In this document: piece by piece, positions 56,596-64,000 of the stretch
Position numbering within the stretch: position 1 is the stretch's first letter
How the letters are laid out: each line of letters begins with the position of its first letter
Origin: Mycolicibacterium brumae
Lineage (GTDB): Bacteria; Actinomycetota; Actinomycetes; Mycobacteriales; Mycobacteriaceae
Direction of reading: 5' to 3'
Length of the DNA: 64,000 nucleotides
Assembly (NCBI RefSeq): GCF_025215495.1
Contig: NZ_CP104302.1
Coordinates: forward strand, 1,674,001 to 1,738,000
Position numbers and translations under genes: made by a program
The notes under the pieces: generated by a model
Seen by the model: only the letters and a program-made list of their open reading frames with translations
What the model was told of the DNA's origin: nothing
The model's database searches: none

Positions 56596-59043
56596 GTGGT
56601 GAAGAGCTCCCAGACCGCCGAAACCGAATCCGACGGCGACAGCACAGGCAACGTCAAGGCGCAGAAACCGTCCCGGCGCGACAAATCCGGCAAGGCCCCG
56701 CGCGGGAAGATCTCCGGCCGATTCTGGAAGCTGCTGGGCTCCAGCGCCGAGAAGAACCTGGCACGCTCCCGCGTCGAGGTCGACGCCGCCGCCGAATTCG
56801 ACGAGAAGGTCGCCGGCCTCGACGACGAGACGCTGACCAAGGCCGCCGGCAAGCTCAACCTGGCCGACCTGGCCGACTCGGCGGACACCCCGCAGTTCCT
56901 GGCGATCGCCCGGGAGGCCGCCGAACGGGCCACCGGACTGCGGCCGTTCGACGTGCAGCTCGAAGGCGCGCTGCGGATGCTGGCCGGCGACGTGGTCGAA
57001 ATGGCCACCGGCGAGGGCAAGACCCTGGCCGGCGCCATCGCCGCCGCCGGCTACGCCCTGGGCGGGCGCCGGGTGCATGTCATCTCGGTCAACGACTACC
57101 TGGCCCGCCGCGACGCCGAGTGGATGGGACCGCTGCTGGAGGCGCTCGGGCTGACCGTCGGCTGGGTAACCGAGGACTCCACCCCCGAGCAACGCCGCGC
57201 GGCCTACGAGTGCGACGTCACCTACGGGTCGGTCAACGAGATCGGCTTCGACGTGCTGCGTGACCAGCTGGTCGTCGACTCCGCCGACCTGGTCTCGCCC
57301 AATCCCGACGTGGCGCTGATCGACGAGGCCGACTCGGTGCTGGTCGATGAGGCGCTGGTGCCGCTGGTGCTGGCCGGCACCACGCACCGGGAGACCCCGC
57401 GGCTGGAGATCGTGCGGCTGGTCGGCGAGCTGACCCCGGGCGTCGACTACGACTCCGATGAGGACCGCCGCAATATCCACCTGACCGAGGCCGGCGCGCA
57501 GAAGGTCGAGAAGGCCCTCGGCGGCATCGACCTGTACTCCGAAGAACACGTCGTCAGCACCCTGACCGAGGTGAACGTGGCGCTGCACGCGCACGTGCTG
57601 CTGCAGCGCGACGTGCACTACATCGTCCGGGACGGCGCGGTGCAGCTGATCAACGCCTCCCGCGGCCGGATCGCCGCGCTGCAGCGCTGGCCCGACGGGC
57701 TGCAGGCCGCGGTGGAGGCCAAGGAAGGCATCGAGACCACCGAGACCGGCGAGGTCCTCGACACCATCACCGTGCAGGCGCTGGTCAACCGCTACCCGAC
57801 GGTGTGCGGTATGACCGGCACCGCGCTGGCCGCCGGCGAGCAGCTGCGCCAGTTCTACAAGCTCGGGGTGTCCCCGATCCCGCCGAACACCCCCAACATC
57901 CGCACCGACGACCCGGACCGGGTGTACATCACCGCGGCGTCCAAGTTCGACGCGATCCTCGACCACATCGCCGAGGTGCACGCCACCGGCCGCCCGGTGC
58001 TGGTCGGCACCCACGACGTCGCCGAATCCGAGGAACTGCACGAGAAGCTGGTCCGCCGGGGCATCCCCGCGGTGGTGCTCAACGCCAAGAACGACGCCGA
58101 GGAGGCCGAGGTGATCGCCGAGGCCGGCGCGCTGAACGCCGTCACGGTGAGCACCCAGATGGCCGGCCGCGGCACCGACATCCGGCTCGGCGGCTCGGAT
58201 GAGAAGAGCCACGACGAGGTGGTCGAACTGGGTGGGCTGCACGTCGTCGGCACTGGCCGGCACACCACCGAGCGCCTGGACAACCAGCTGCGCGGCCGGG
58301 CCGGGCGCCAGGGCGACCCGGGATCGTCGGTGTTCTTCGCCAGCTGGGAGGACGAGCTGGTGGTGTCCTTCCTGGAGGACCGCGCCAAACTGCCGATGGA
58401 AACCGACGACGACGGCCGGATCCTCAGCCCGCGGGCCCAGGGCATGATCGACCACGCCCAGCGGGTGGCCGAGGGCCGGATGCTCGACGTGCACGCCAAC
58501 ACCTGGCGCTACAACCAGCTGATCGCCCAGCAGCGGGCCATCATCGTCGACCGCCGCAACACGCTGCTGTCCACGGCGACCGCCCGCGACGAGCTCGAGG
58601 CGCTGTGTCCGGACCGGTTCGCCGAACTGCGCGGCGAGCCCGAGGACGGCGACGACGGTGACGGCGACGGCGACGGGATGAGCGAGGAGCAACTCGAGCG
58701 CACCTGCCAGCTGATCATGCTCTACCACCTGGACCGCGGCTGGGCCGACCACCTGGCCTACCTCGCCGACATCCGGGAGAGCATCCACCTGCGCGCGCTG
58801 GGCCGGCAGAACCCGCTCGACGAGTTCCACCGGCTGGCCGTGGACGCGTTCACCTCGCTGGCCGCCGACGCCATCGAGGCCGCGCAGCAGACCTTCGAGA
58901 CGGCGAACCTCGCCGACGGCGAGCCCGGCCTGGACCTGTCCAAGCTGGCGCGGCCGACCTCGACGTGGACCTACATGGTTCACGACAACCCGTTGCAGGA
59001 CGACACGCTGTCCGCGCTGAGCCTGCCGGGGATCTTCCGGTAG
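56596..59043 (+). CDS. secA2: Accessory preprotein translocase ATPase SecA2
   Basis: SecA2 exports a small set of proteins, often without usual signal peptides, in cooperation with SecYEG. The 815-residue protein has a polar Lys/Arg-rich N-terminal tail, Walker A MATGEGKT (~134-141), Walker B LIDEAD, the GMTGTA region and the helicase-like [10 protein letters not shown] and [14 protein letters not shown] motifs. It is shorter than SecA1 and lacks the C-terminal zinc tail. A short acidic DG-repeat ([12 protein letters not shown], bases 58641-58676) sits in the helical C-terminal part. TACGGT (56584-56589) lies six bases before GTG 56596; GTG 56599 is the alternative. Confidence 0.95.
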   Translation: MVKSSQTAETESDGDSTGNVKAQKPSRRDKSGKAPRGKISGRFWKLLGSSAEKNLARSRVEVDAAAEFDEKVAGLDDETLTKAAGKLNLADLADSADTPQFLAIAREAAERATGLRPFDVQLEGALRMLAGDVVEMATGEGKTLAGAIAAAGYALGGRRVHVISVNDYLARRDAEWMGPLLEALGLTVGWVTEDSTPEQRRAAYECDVTYGSVNEIGFDVLRDQLVVDSADLVSPNPDVALIDEADSVLVDEALVPLVLAGTTHRETPRLEIVRLVGELTPGVDYDSDEDRRNIHLTEAGAQKVEKALGGIDLYSEEHVVSTLTEVNVALHAHVLLQRDVHYIVRDGAVQLINASRGRIAALQRWPDGLQAAVEAKEGIETTETGEVLDTITVQALVNRYPTVCGMTGTALAAGEQLRQFYKLGVSPIPPNTPNIRTDDPDRVYITAASKFDAILDHIAEVHATGRPVLVGTHDVAESEELHEKLVRRGIPAVVLNAKNDAEEAEVIAEAGALNAVTVSTQMAGRGTDIRLGGSDEKSHDEVVELGGLHVVGTGRHTTERLDNQLRGRAGRQGDPGSSVFFASWEDELVVSFLEDRAKLPMETDDDGRILSPRAQGMIDHAQRVAEGRMLDVHANTWRYNQLIAQQRAIIVDRRNTLLSTATARDELEALCPDRFAELRGEPEDGDDGDGDGDGMSEEQLERTCQLIMLYHLDRGWADHLAYLADIRESIHLRALGRQNPLDEFHRLAVDAFTSLAADAIEAAQQTFETANLADGEPGLDLSKLARPTSTWTYMVHDNPLQDDTLSALSLPGIFR

Positions 59044-59067
59044 GTCGCGAGCACTAGATTCACCCTC

Positions 59068-59649
59068 ATGTCCGCCGATACGGCCCGGGACCGGATCCTG
59101 ACGGTCCCCAACGCGCTGAGCGTGCTGCGGCTGCTGCTTGTCCCGGTGTTCTGCTGGCTGCTGCTGGTGAGCAAGGACTACGGGTGGGCGACGGCGGTGC
59201 TGATGTTCTCCGGCGCCTCGGACTGGGCCGACGGCAAGATCGCCCGGCTGCTGGACCAGTACTCACGGCTCGGTGAGCTGCTCGACCCGGCGGTGGACCG
59301 GCTGTACATGGTCGTGGTGCCGGTGGTCTTCGCCTTCGCCGGGCTCATCCCGTGGTGGGTGCTGGCGATCCTGCTGGGCCGTGACCTCGCGCTGCTGTCG
59401 ATGGCGCCGGCGCTGCGCAGCCGCGGGCTGTCCGCGCTGCCGGTCACCTACCTGGGCAAGGCCGCCACGTTCGCGCTGATGTCGGGCTTCCCGCTGATCC
59501 TGCTCGGGCAGTACGACGCTACCTGGAGCCACGTGGTGGGCGCGATCGGCTGGGGCTTTCTGATCTGGGGGCTCTGGATGTACCTGTGGTCGTTCGCGGT
59601 GTATCTGGCGCAGTTCCGGATGGTGCTGCGGATGCCCCGGGTGTCCTGA
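59068..59649 (+). CDS. pgsA2: CDP-alcohol phosphatidyltransferase PgsA2
   Basis: The 193-residue membrane enzyme has about five to six helices and the full CDP-alcohol motif D(x)2DG(x)2AR(x)8G(x)3D(x)3D, seen as DWADGKIAR...GELLDPAVD. Enzymes of this family make phosphatidylglycerol phosphate or cardiolipin; in Mtb this locus is Rv1822 (PgsA2), whose exact product is not settled. TAGATT (59055-59060) lies seven bases before the ATG, so it may be leaderless. Its stop lies within a ten-base tandem duplication (GTGTCCTGAG twice, 59641-59660). Confidence 0.9.
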   Translation: MSADTARDRILTVPNALSVLRLLLVPVFCWLLLVSKDYGWATAVLMFSGASDWADGKIARLLDQYSRLGELLDPAVDRLYMVVVPVVFAFAGLIPWWVLAILLGRDLALLSMAPALRSRGLSALPVTYLGKAATFALMSGFPLILLGQYDATWSHVVGAIGWGFLIWGLWMYLWSFAVYLAQFRMVLRMPRVS

Positions 59650-59660
59650 GGTGTCCTGAG

Positions 59661-60572
59661 ATGGACGACCGCGACTCCCGGCTCGGCGGTTTCGCGCCGG
59701 AGGCCGGTCTGCCCGCCGGTCAGCATCTGCCGGCCCGCTCGTTCCCGGTGCCGAATCTGCTGCGGGAGCTGCTGTCCCAGCACCTGGACCCCGGCTACCG
59801 GGCGATGGCGCAGCGTCGGGCCCGGACCGGCAAGCGGCGCGGGCGCGCCGCCGAGGCGGGCTGGCGGGTGCTCGCGGTGGCGCTGCTGGGGGTGGTGTTC
59901 GCCGCGGCGATCGCGCAGACCCGTTCGGTGGAGTCCGGCCTGCACGACGCGCAGAAGGTCCTGGTCCGCAATGTGCGCGCCGCCGAGGCCGACAACGACC
60001 GGCTCACCGGGGAACGTGACGCGCTGGCCGCCGACGTCGACGCGCTGTCGCGGCGGCAGCTCAGCAACGACGCCGCGGGCCAGGCGCTGCTGGAAGGGCT
60101 GGACCGGCTGGGCCTGGCCGCCGGCTCGGCGGCGGTGATCGGGTCCGGGCTGACCCTGACGGTTTCCGATCCCGGCGCCGGGCGCGACCTCACCGACGCC
60201 GCCAAGCAGCGCGGCAGCGACGGCCGGCAGGTGGTGCTCGACCGGGACCTGCAGCTGGTGGTCAACGGTCTGTGGGCGGCCGGCGCCGAGGCGGTGTCGG
60301 TGGGCGGGGTGCGGATCGGGCCCAACGCCACCATGCGCCAGGCCGGTGGGGCCATCCTGGTGGACAACCACCCGGTCACCAGCCCGTACGAGGTGGTGGC
60401 CCTGGGCCCGCCCAACACGCTGCGCGACGGATTCGAGGGCAGCGCCGGGATGGTGCGGCTGCGGCTGCTGGAGGCGTCCTACGGGGTGCGGATCGACCTG
60501 CGCACCGGCGAGGGCCTGAGCCTGCCGGCAGGTTCCGTCCACGACGTCCGGGTCGCGAAGGCGACGCCGTGA
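59661..60572 (+). CDS. DUF881 membrane-anchored protein (Rv1823 type)
   Basis: The 303-residue protein has a ~70-residue basic cytosolic part, one membrane helix (about 70-90), a coiled coil (about 95-140) and a DUF881 domain outside (LTLTVSDPGAG, GAEAVSVGGVRIG, GFEGSAGMVRLRL). This matches Rv1823. DUF881 proteins are found in division/sporulation-linked contexts, but the function is unknown. It is the first of three genes, with a small membrane protein and a second DUF881 protein, likely to form one unit. Confidence 0.88.
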   Translation: MDDRDSRLGGFAPEAGLPAGQHLPARSFPVPNLLRELLSQHLDPGYRAMAQRRARTGKRRGRAAEAGWRVLAVALLGVVFAAAIAQTRSVESGLHDAQKVLVRNVRAAEADNDRLTGERDALAADVDALSRRQLSNDAAGQALLEGLDRLGLAAGSAAVIGSGLTLTVSDPGAGRDLTDAAKQRGSDGRQVVLDRDLQLVVNGLWAAGAEAVSVGGVRIGPNATMRQAGGAILVDNHPVTSPYEVVALGPPNTLRDGFEGSAGMVRLRLLEASYGVRIDLRTGEGLSLPAGSVHDVRVAKATP

Positions 60573-60618
60573 GTGGCGTCGTCGCCAAACCGCTCGGCCA
60601 TGGCAGGATCGGAGAGCG

Positions 60619-60951
60619 ATGATCGGTATCGGCGCACTCGTGGTCGGGATCGTGCTCGGCCTGGTGTTTCAGCCCAACGTGCCGGACGCGGTGCAGCCCT
60701 ATCTGCCGATCGCCGTCGTCGCCGCGCTCGACGCGCTGTTCGGCGGCCTGCGCGCCTACCTGGAGAACATCTTCGACGCCAAGGTGTTCGTGGTGTCCTT
60801 CGTGTTCAACGTGCTGGTCGCGGCGCTCATCGTCTGGGTCGGCGACCAGTTGGGGGTGGGCTCGCAGCTGTCCACGGCCATCATCGTGGTGCTCGGGATC
60901 CGGATCTTCGGCAATGCCGCGGCGCTGCGCCGGCGGCTGTTCGGAGCCTGA
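60619..60951 (+). CDS. Small basic membrane protein, DUF1290 (Rv1824 type)
   Basis: The 110-residue protein has three to four membrane helices and the family pattern LDALFGGLRAYLENIFDAKVF in its middle. DUF1290 (SbpA-like) proteins always lie with DUF881 genes in actinobacteria and firmicutes, near division genes. It is followed one base later by the second DUF881 gene, so they are coupled. The function is unknown. Confidence 0.9.
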   Translation: MIGIGALVVGIVLGLVFQPNVPDAVQPYLPIAVVAALDALFGGLRAYLENIFDAKVFVVSFVFNVLVAALIVWVGDQLGVGSQLSTAIIVVLGIRIFGNAAALRRRLFGA

Positions 60952-60952
60952 G

Positions 60953-61732
60953 ATGGCCGACGACGCGCCCGAACCGGAGACACCCGAGCCGGAGACCCCC
61001 GAGCCTGCCGAGCCGGAGACCGCCGAACCCGGGGTCGCCCGCCGCGGCCGGGTCGTGTTCGGCCTGCTGGCGGTGCTGCTGTGCGCGCTGCTCGGCGCCG
61101 CGCTGGTGACCCAGGTGCGCCAGACCCGGTCCGGGGACGCGCTGGACACCGCCCGGCCCGCCGACCTGGCGGTGCTGCTCGGCTCGTTGCAACAGCGCGA
61201 GGCGGTGCTCAACACCGAGATCGCCGAACTGCGCCAGACGCTGAACACCCTGACGGCCGCAGGCGACTCCGACCAGGCTGCCATCGAGAACGCCCGGGCC
61301 CGGTTGACCGCGCTGTCGATCATCACCGGAACCGTCGGCGCCACCGGACCGGGGGTGACCCTGAAGATCACCGACCCGGCCAGGGGAGTGGCGCCCGAGG
61401 TGCTGCTGGACATCATCAACGAACTACGCGCGGCCGGAGCGGAGACCATGCAGATCGACTCCGGCGACACCTCGGTGCGCGTCGGGGTGGACACCTGGGT
61501 GCGCGGCGTCCCCGGCGCCTTGCAGATCGACGGAATCACCATGGCGGCGCCGCTGACCGTGCGGGCCATCGGGGACCCGCCGACGCTGGCCGCCGCGATG
61601 AACATCCCCGGCGGCGCGTCCGACAGCGTCGAGCGGGTCGGCGGGAAGATGACCGTCGGCCAATCCGAGCGCGTTGACGTCCCCGCCTTGCGACAACCGA
61701 AACAACGCCAATACGCTCAGCCCGTCAAATGA
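60953..61732 (+). CDS. DUF881 membrane-anchored protein (Rv1825 type)
   Basis: The 259-residue protein starts with a repetitive acidic Pro/Glu/Thr tail (PEPETPEPETPEPAEPE, ~6-25), a membrane helix (about 33-53), a coiled coil (about 70-125) and a DUF881 domain (VTLKITDPARG, GAETMQIDSGD, GDPPTLAAAMNIPGG). It corresponds to Rv1825. Second DUF881 protein of the cluster; the pair may form a heteromer around the small membrane protein, which is inference. Confidence 0.88.
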   Translation: MADDAPEPETPEPETPEPAEPETAEPGVARRGRVVFGLLAVLLCALLGAALVTQVRQTRSGDALDTARPADLAVLLGSLQQREAVLNTEIAELRQTLNTLTAAGDSDQAAIENARARLTALSIITGTVGATGPGVTLKITDPARGVAPEVLLDIINELRAAGAETMQIDSGDTSVRVGVDTWVRGVPGALQIDGITMAAPLTVRAIGDPPTLAAAMNIPGGASDSVERVGGKMTVGQSERVDVPALRQPKQRQYAQPVK

Positions 61733-61760
61733 ACGGCGCCGACAGAGAGCGAAGGACACC

Positions 61761-62150
61761 GTGAGCCAGATTCCGGCCGACCTGTACTACACCGCCGAGC
61801 ACGAATGGGTGCGGCGCACCGAGGGCGGCGCCGTGCGGGTCGGGATCACCGACTACGCGCAGTCGGCGCTGGGCGATGTCGTCTTCGTGCAGCTGCCCGA
61901 CGTCGGGGCCGAGCTGACCGCCGGCGAGGCGTTCGGCGAAGTCGAATCCACCAAGTCGGTGTCGGATCTCTACGCCCCGCTGACCGGGACCGTCTCCGCG
62001 GTCAACCCGGACCTGGAGGCCAGTCCGGATCTGGTGAACTCCGACCCCTACGGCACGGGCTGGCTGATCGAGCTGGATATCGCCGACGACGGGTTCGACA
62101 CCGACGCGCTGCTCGACGCCGACGGCTACGCGGCGACCGTCAGCGAGTGA
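61761..62150 (+). CDS. gcvH: Glycine cleavage system H protein
   Basis: The lipoyl carrier of the glycine cleavage complex moves the aminomethyl group between P, T and L proteins. The 129-residue protein has the lipoyl site lysine K65 in FGEVESTKSVSDLYAP, and the flanking beta-barrel strands expected of the family. The GTG is 28 bases after the previous gene; GAAGGA precedes it. Other gcv genes are not in the window. The gap to garA (180 bases) holds a small hairpin (CTGCCG/CGGCAG, 62212-62227) and the garA promoter. Confidence 0.95.
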   Translation: MSQIPADLYYTAEHEWVRRTEGGAVRVGITDYAQSALGDVVFVQLPDVGAELTAGEAFGEVESTKSVSDLYAPLTGTVSAVNPDLEASPDLVNSDPYGTGWLIELDIADDGFDTDALLDADGYAATVSE

Positions 62151-62254
62151 CGGATTGCTAGGGTTTCCAACCGTATTCGATGAAGAGAACCACCGACACC
62201 TTAAGAATTCCCTGCCGTTGTCGGCAGTGCGCCCAATGTCGAGACGGCGCACGG

Positions 62255-62260
62255 TAACGT
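62255..62260 (+). promoter_or_regulatory. Probable -10 element of garA
   Basis: TAACGT fits the TANNNT pattern and would start transcription near 62267, giving a leader of about 65 bases. A GAGGAG ribosome site (62319-62324) follows, before GTG 62331. Confidence 0.45.
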
Positions 62261-62330
62261 CAGACGGGCAAGGTGAGGGCGGGGAAAGCCACCGGCGGCA
62301 GCGCCGCAGCAAGCCAGTGAGGAGCAGCGC

Positions 62331-62777
62331 GTGACGGATTACAACGACGACTCGTCCGAAGAAGTCTCGGTCGAAACCACCTCGGTTTTTCGGCAGGACT
62401 TCCTGAAGGAACTTGACGCCCCGGCCAGCACCGGCGCCGAGCCGTCGGTCTCCGGCGTGGAGGGCCTGCCCGCCGGTTCGGCCCTGCTGGTCGTCAAGCG
62501 TGGCCCGAACGCCGGCTCTCGGTTCCTGTTGGACCAGGCGGTCACCTCCGCCGGCCGGCACCCCGACAGCGACATCTTCCTCGACGATGTGACGGTCAGC
62601 CGTCGGCACGCGGAATTCCGGGTCGAGAACGCCGAGTTCCAGGTCGTCGACGTGGGCAGCCTCAACGGCACCTACGTCAACCGAGAGCCGGTCGACTCGG
62701 CCGTGCTGTCCAACGGCGACGAGGTCCAGATCGGCAAGTTCCGGCTGGTGTTCTTGACCGGGCCCAAGACGGACTAG
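62331..62777 (+). CDS. garA: FHA-domain metabolic regulator GarA
   Basis: GarA binds and inhibits 2-oxoglutarate dehydrogenase and NAD-glutamate dehydrogenase and activates glutamate synthase, until it is phosphorylated by PknB/PknG. The 148-residue protein has the phosphorylation motif ETTS (T16/T17) and an FHA domain with GRHPDSD, SRRHAEF and GSLNGTYVN. It is shorter at the C terminus than Mtb GarA. Its target glutamate synthase (gltBD) is in this same window. It overlaps the next gene by one base. Confidence 0.97.
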   Translation: MTDYNDDSSEEVSVETTSVFRQDFLKELDAPASTGAEPSVSGVEGLPAGSALLVVKRGPNAGSRFLLDQAVTSAGRHPDSDIFLDDVTVSRRHAEFRVENAEFQVVDVGSLNGTYVNREPVDSAVLSNGDEVQIGKFRLVFLTGPKTD

Positions 62778-63514
62778 TGACGTCGGCTGCCGCTGCCCCG
62801 GAGCCGTCGGGGATGTCGATCGGCGCGGTTCTGGAGGAACTGCGCCCCGACTTCCCCGACGACATCTCGATCTCCAAGATTCGATTCCTGGAGGCCGAGG
62901 GGCTGGTGACGCCTGCGCGCACCGCCTCGGGGTACCGGCGGTTCACCGCCTACGACTGCGCTCGGCTGCGCTACATCCTGACCGCCCAGCGTGACCAGTA
63001 CCTGCCGCTGAAGGTCATCAAGGCCCAGCTCGACGAACTGCCCGACGGCGAACTTCCGGACCCGTCGACCAGTTACGGCGCCCCGAAGCTGGTCGGCGGG
63101 GAGCCCACCCCGGTCCGGGTGGTGCGGCTGACCCGCGACGCGCTGATCGAGCAGTCCGGCATCGCCCACGGGCCCGCCGAAGACCTGCTGACCGCGCTGA
63201 CGCGGGCCGGGGTGATCACCCCGATCTTCAAGGGCGCCGGAACCGTGCTGTTCGACGAGCACGCGGTGACGATTCTGCAGTGCGCCGGCGCGCTGGCCGA
63301 CCACGGCGTGGAGCCCCGGCACCTGCGCGCGTTCCGCTCGGCAGCCGATCGGCAGTCCGACCTGATCGCCCAGATCGCCGGCCCGCTGGGCCGAGCCGAC
63401 AGGGCCGGCGCCCGCGATCGCGCCGACGACCTGGCCCGCGAGGTCGCCGCGCTGGCGATCACGTTGCACACCTCGCTGATCAAGTCGGCCGTGCGCGACC
63501 TTCTGCAGCGCTGA
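62777..63514 (+). CDS. MerR-family regulator (Rv1828/FtsR type)
   Basis: The 245-residue protein has an N-terminal MerR winged helix ([35 protein letters not shown]) and a longer C-terminal part with a second helical domain ([20 protein letters not shown]), without the metal-binding cysteines of classical MerR. It matches Rv1828; the corynebacterial homologue FtsR activates ftsZ. The GTG overlaps the garA TAG by one base, so the two are co-translated. Confidence 0.92.
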   Translation: MTSAAAAPEPSGMSIGAVLEELRPDFPDDISISKIRFLEAEGLVTPARTASGYRRFTAYDCARLRYILTAQRDQYLPLKVIKAQLDELPDGELPDPSTSYGAPKLVGGEPTPVRVVRLTRDALIEQSGIAHGPAEDLLTALTRAGVITPIFKGAGTVLFDEHAVTILQCAGALADHGVEPRHLRAFRSAADRQSDLIAQIAGPLGRADRAGARDRADDLAREVAALAITLHTSLIKSAVRDLLQR

Positions 63515-63584
63515 GCATTAGACTCAGGAGTGCTCTCGCAAGACGGTCGACACATCGATTCCAGCGGCGTGGAGGTGCGAATTC

Positions 63585-64000
63585 ATGGGTGAAGTCCGGG
63601 TGGTGGGCATACGCGTCGAGCAGCCCCAGAACCAACCCGTGCTGCTGCTGCGCGAGACCGACGGCGAGCGGTACCTGCCGATCTGGATCGGGCAGGCCGA
63701 GGCCTCGGCCATCGCGCTGGAGCAGCAGGGCGTGGAGCCGTCCCGCCCGCTCACCCACGACCTGATCCGGGACCTGATCAGCACTCTCGGCCAGAAGCTG
63801 CGCGAAGTCCGGATCGTGGACCTCAAAGAGGGCACCTTCTACGCCGAGTTGGTTTTCGCCTCCGGGGTCACGCTGTCCGCGCGGCCGTCGGACGCGGTGG
63901 CCATCGCGCTGCGCAGCGAGTCGCCGATCTACGTCGAGGAGGCGGTGCTGGCCGAGGCCGGGCTGCTGATCCCCGACGACGGTGACGAGGAGAGCTCCGG
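63585..64000 (+). CDS. DUF151 (bifunctional nuclease) family protein, 3' end cut
   Basis: The gene runs off the window end; 138 codons are visible. It starts MGEVRVVGIRVEQPQNQPV and has VLLLRETDGERYLPIWIGQA and the RPSDAVAIALRSESPIYV segment of the DUF151 family (Rv1829). Related plant and bacterial proteins have been described as nucleases, but the mycobacterial role is not established. GGAGG lies ten bases before the ATG. It follows the MerR gene, as in Mtb. Confidence 0.92.
   Translation, partial: MGEVRVVGIRVEQPQNQPVLLLRETDGERYLPIWIGQAEASAIALEQQGVEPSRPLTHDLIRDLISTLGQKLREVRIVDLKEGTFYAELVFASGVTLSARPSDAVAIALRSESPIYVEEAVLAEAGLLIPDDGDEESS

Overview
The window is chromosomal DNA of a mycobacterium. 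It is very GC-rich, and its genes are diagnostic for the group: a type VII (ESX) secretion locus, RbpA, GarA, SecA2, PncA, a WhiB6-like protein and separate Lnt and Ppm1 proteins. Gene order matches M. tuberculosis (Mtb) only in blocks that lie far apart in Mtb, which suggests an environmental, probably fast-growing Mycolicibacterium-type genome. The species cannot be fixed from sequence reading alone. All Mtb comparisons are from memory of gene order and protein sequence; no search was run.

Layout. 1-7167: distal part of an ESX locus (MinD-like ATPase, eccD, mycP, eccE, eccA) in the order typical of ESX-2, with start/stop overlaps. 7168-13513: gltBD glutamate synthase behind a leader with two similar hairpins. 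13485-15314: a GH32 fructosidase and a LacI-type regulator, divergent and both missing their 5' ends at one shared point, a deletion scar. 15315-15760: low-GC stretch with a possible folded RNA and a 47-residue small protein. 15762-26498: cobG/cobN (cobalamin), a PPOX-type protein, fxsA, an amidohydrolase, lnt and ppm1 (lipoprotein acylation and mannosylation), rbpA and a zinc-ribbon protein. 26526-34940: lppI/lipT, an RDD protein, pncA, a SnoaL-like protein and a polyamine-type ABC transporter whose ATPase gene seems to start with CTG. 35158-40950: monomeric isocitrate dehydrogenase, a secreted protein, Tex and a DUF488 protein.

40953-46998: GH16 glucanase, NlpC-like exported protein, a sulfide/persulfide operon (sulfide:quinone reductase plus persulfide dioxygenase-rhodanese) under two CsoR/CstR-like dyads, then an FHA-HTH regulator divergent from whiB6, an arrangement that matches the EspM-WhiB6 pair controlling ESX-1. 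47003-54482: an unknown protein, a DUF2993 protein, a secreted PASTA-like protein, malQ, an MFS transporter carrying five exact 54-bp repeats, a sterol-desaturase-family enzyme and a lectin-LysM protein. 54548-64000: bacA, secA2, pgsA2, two DUF881 proteins around a small membrane protein, gcvH, garA, a MerR regulator and a DUF151 nuclease cut by the window end. From bacA on, the order is that of Mtb Rv1819c and Rv1821-Rv1829.

Many genes show a TANNNT-like -10 hexamer 6-8 bases before ATG/GTG and no Shine-Dalgarno, the mark of leaderless mycobacterial mRNAs; I used this to choose several starts. No tRNA, rRNA, insertion sequence or CRISPR array was seen. Best candidates for something undescribed are the low-GC element with the 47-residue protein, the 54-bp coding repeat in the transporter, the dyads between espM and whiB6, and the four-copy 20-bp repeat after tex.
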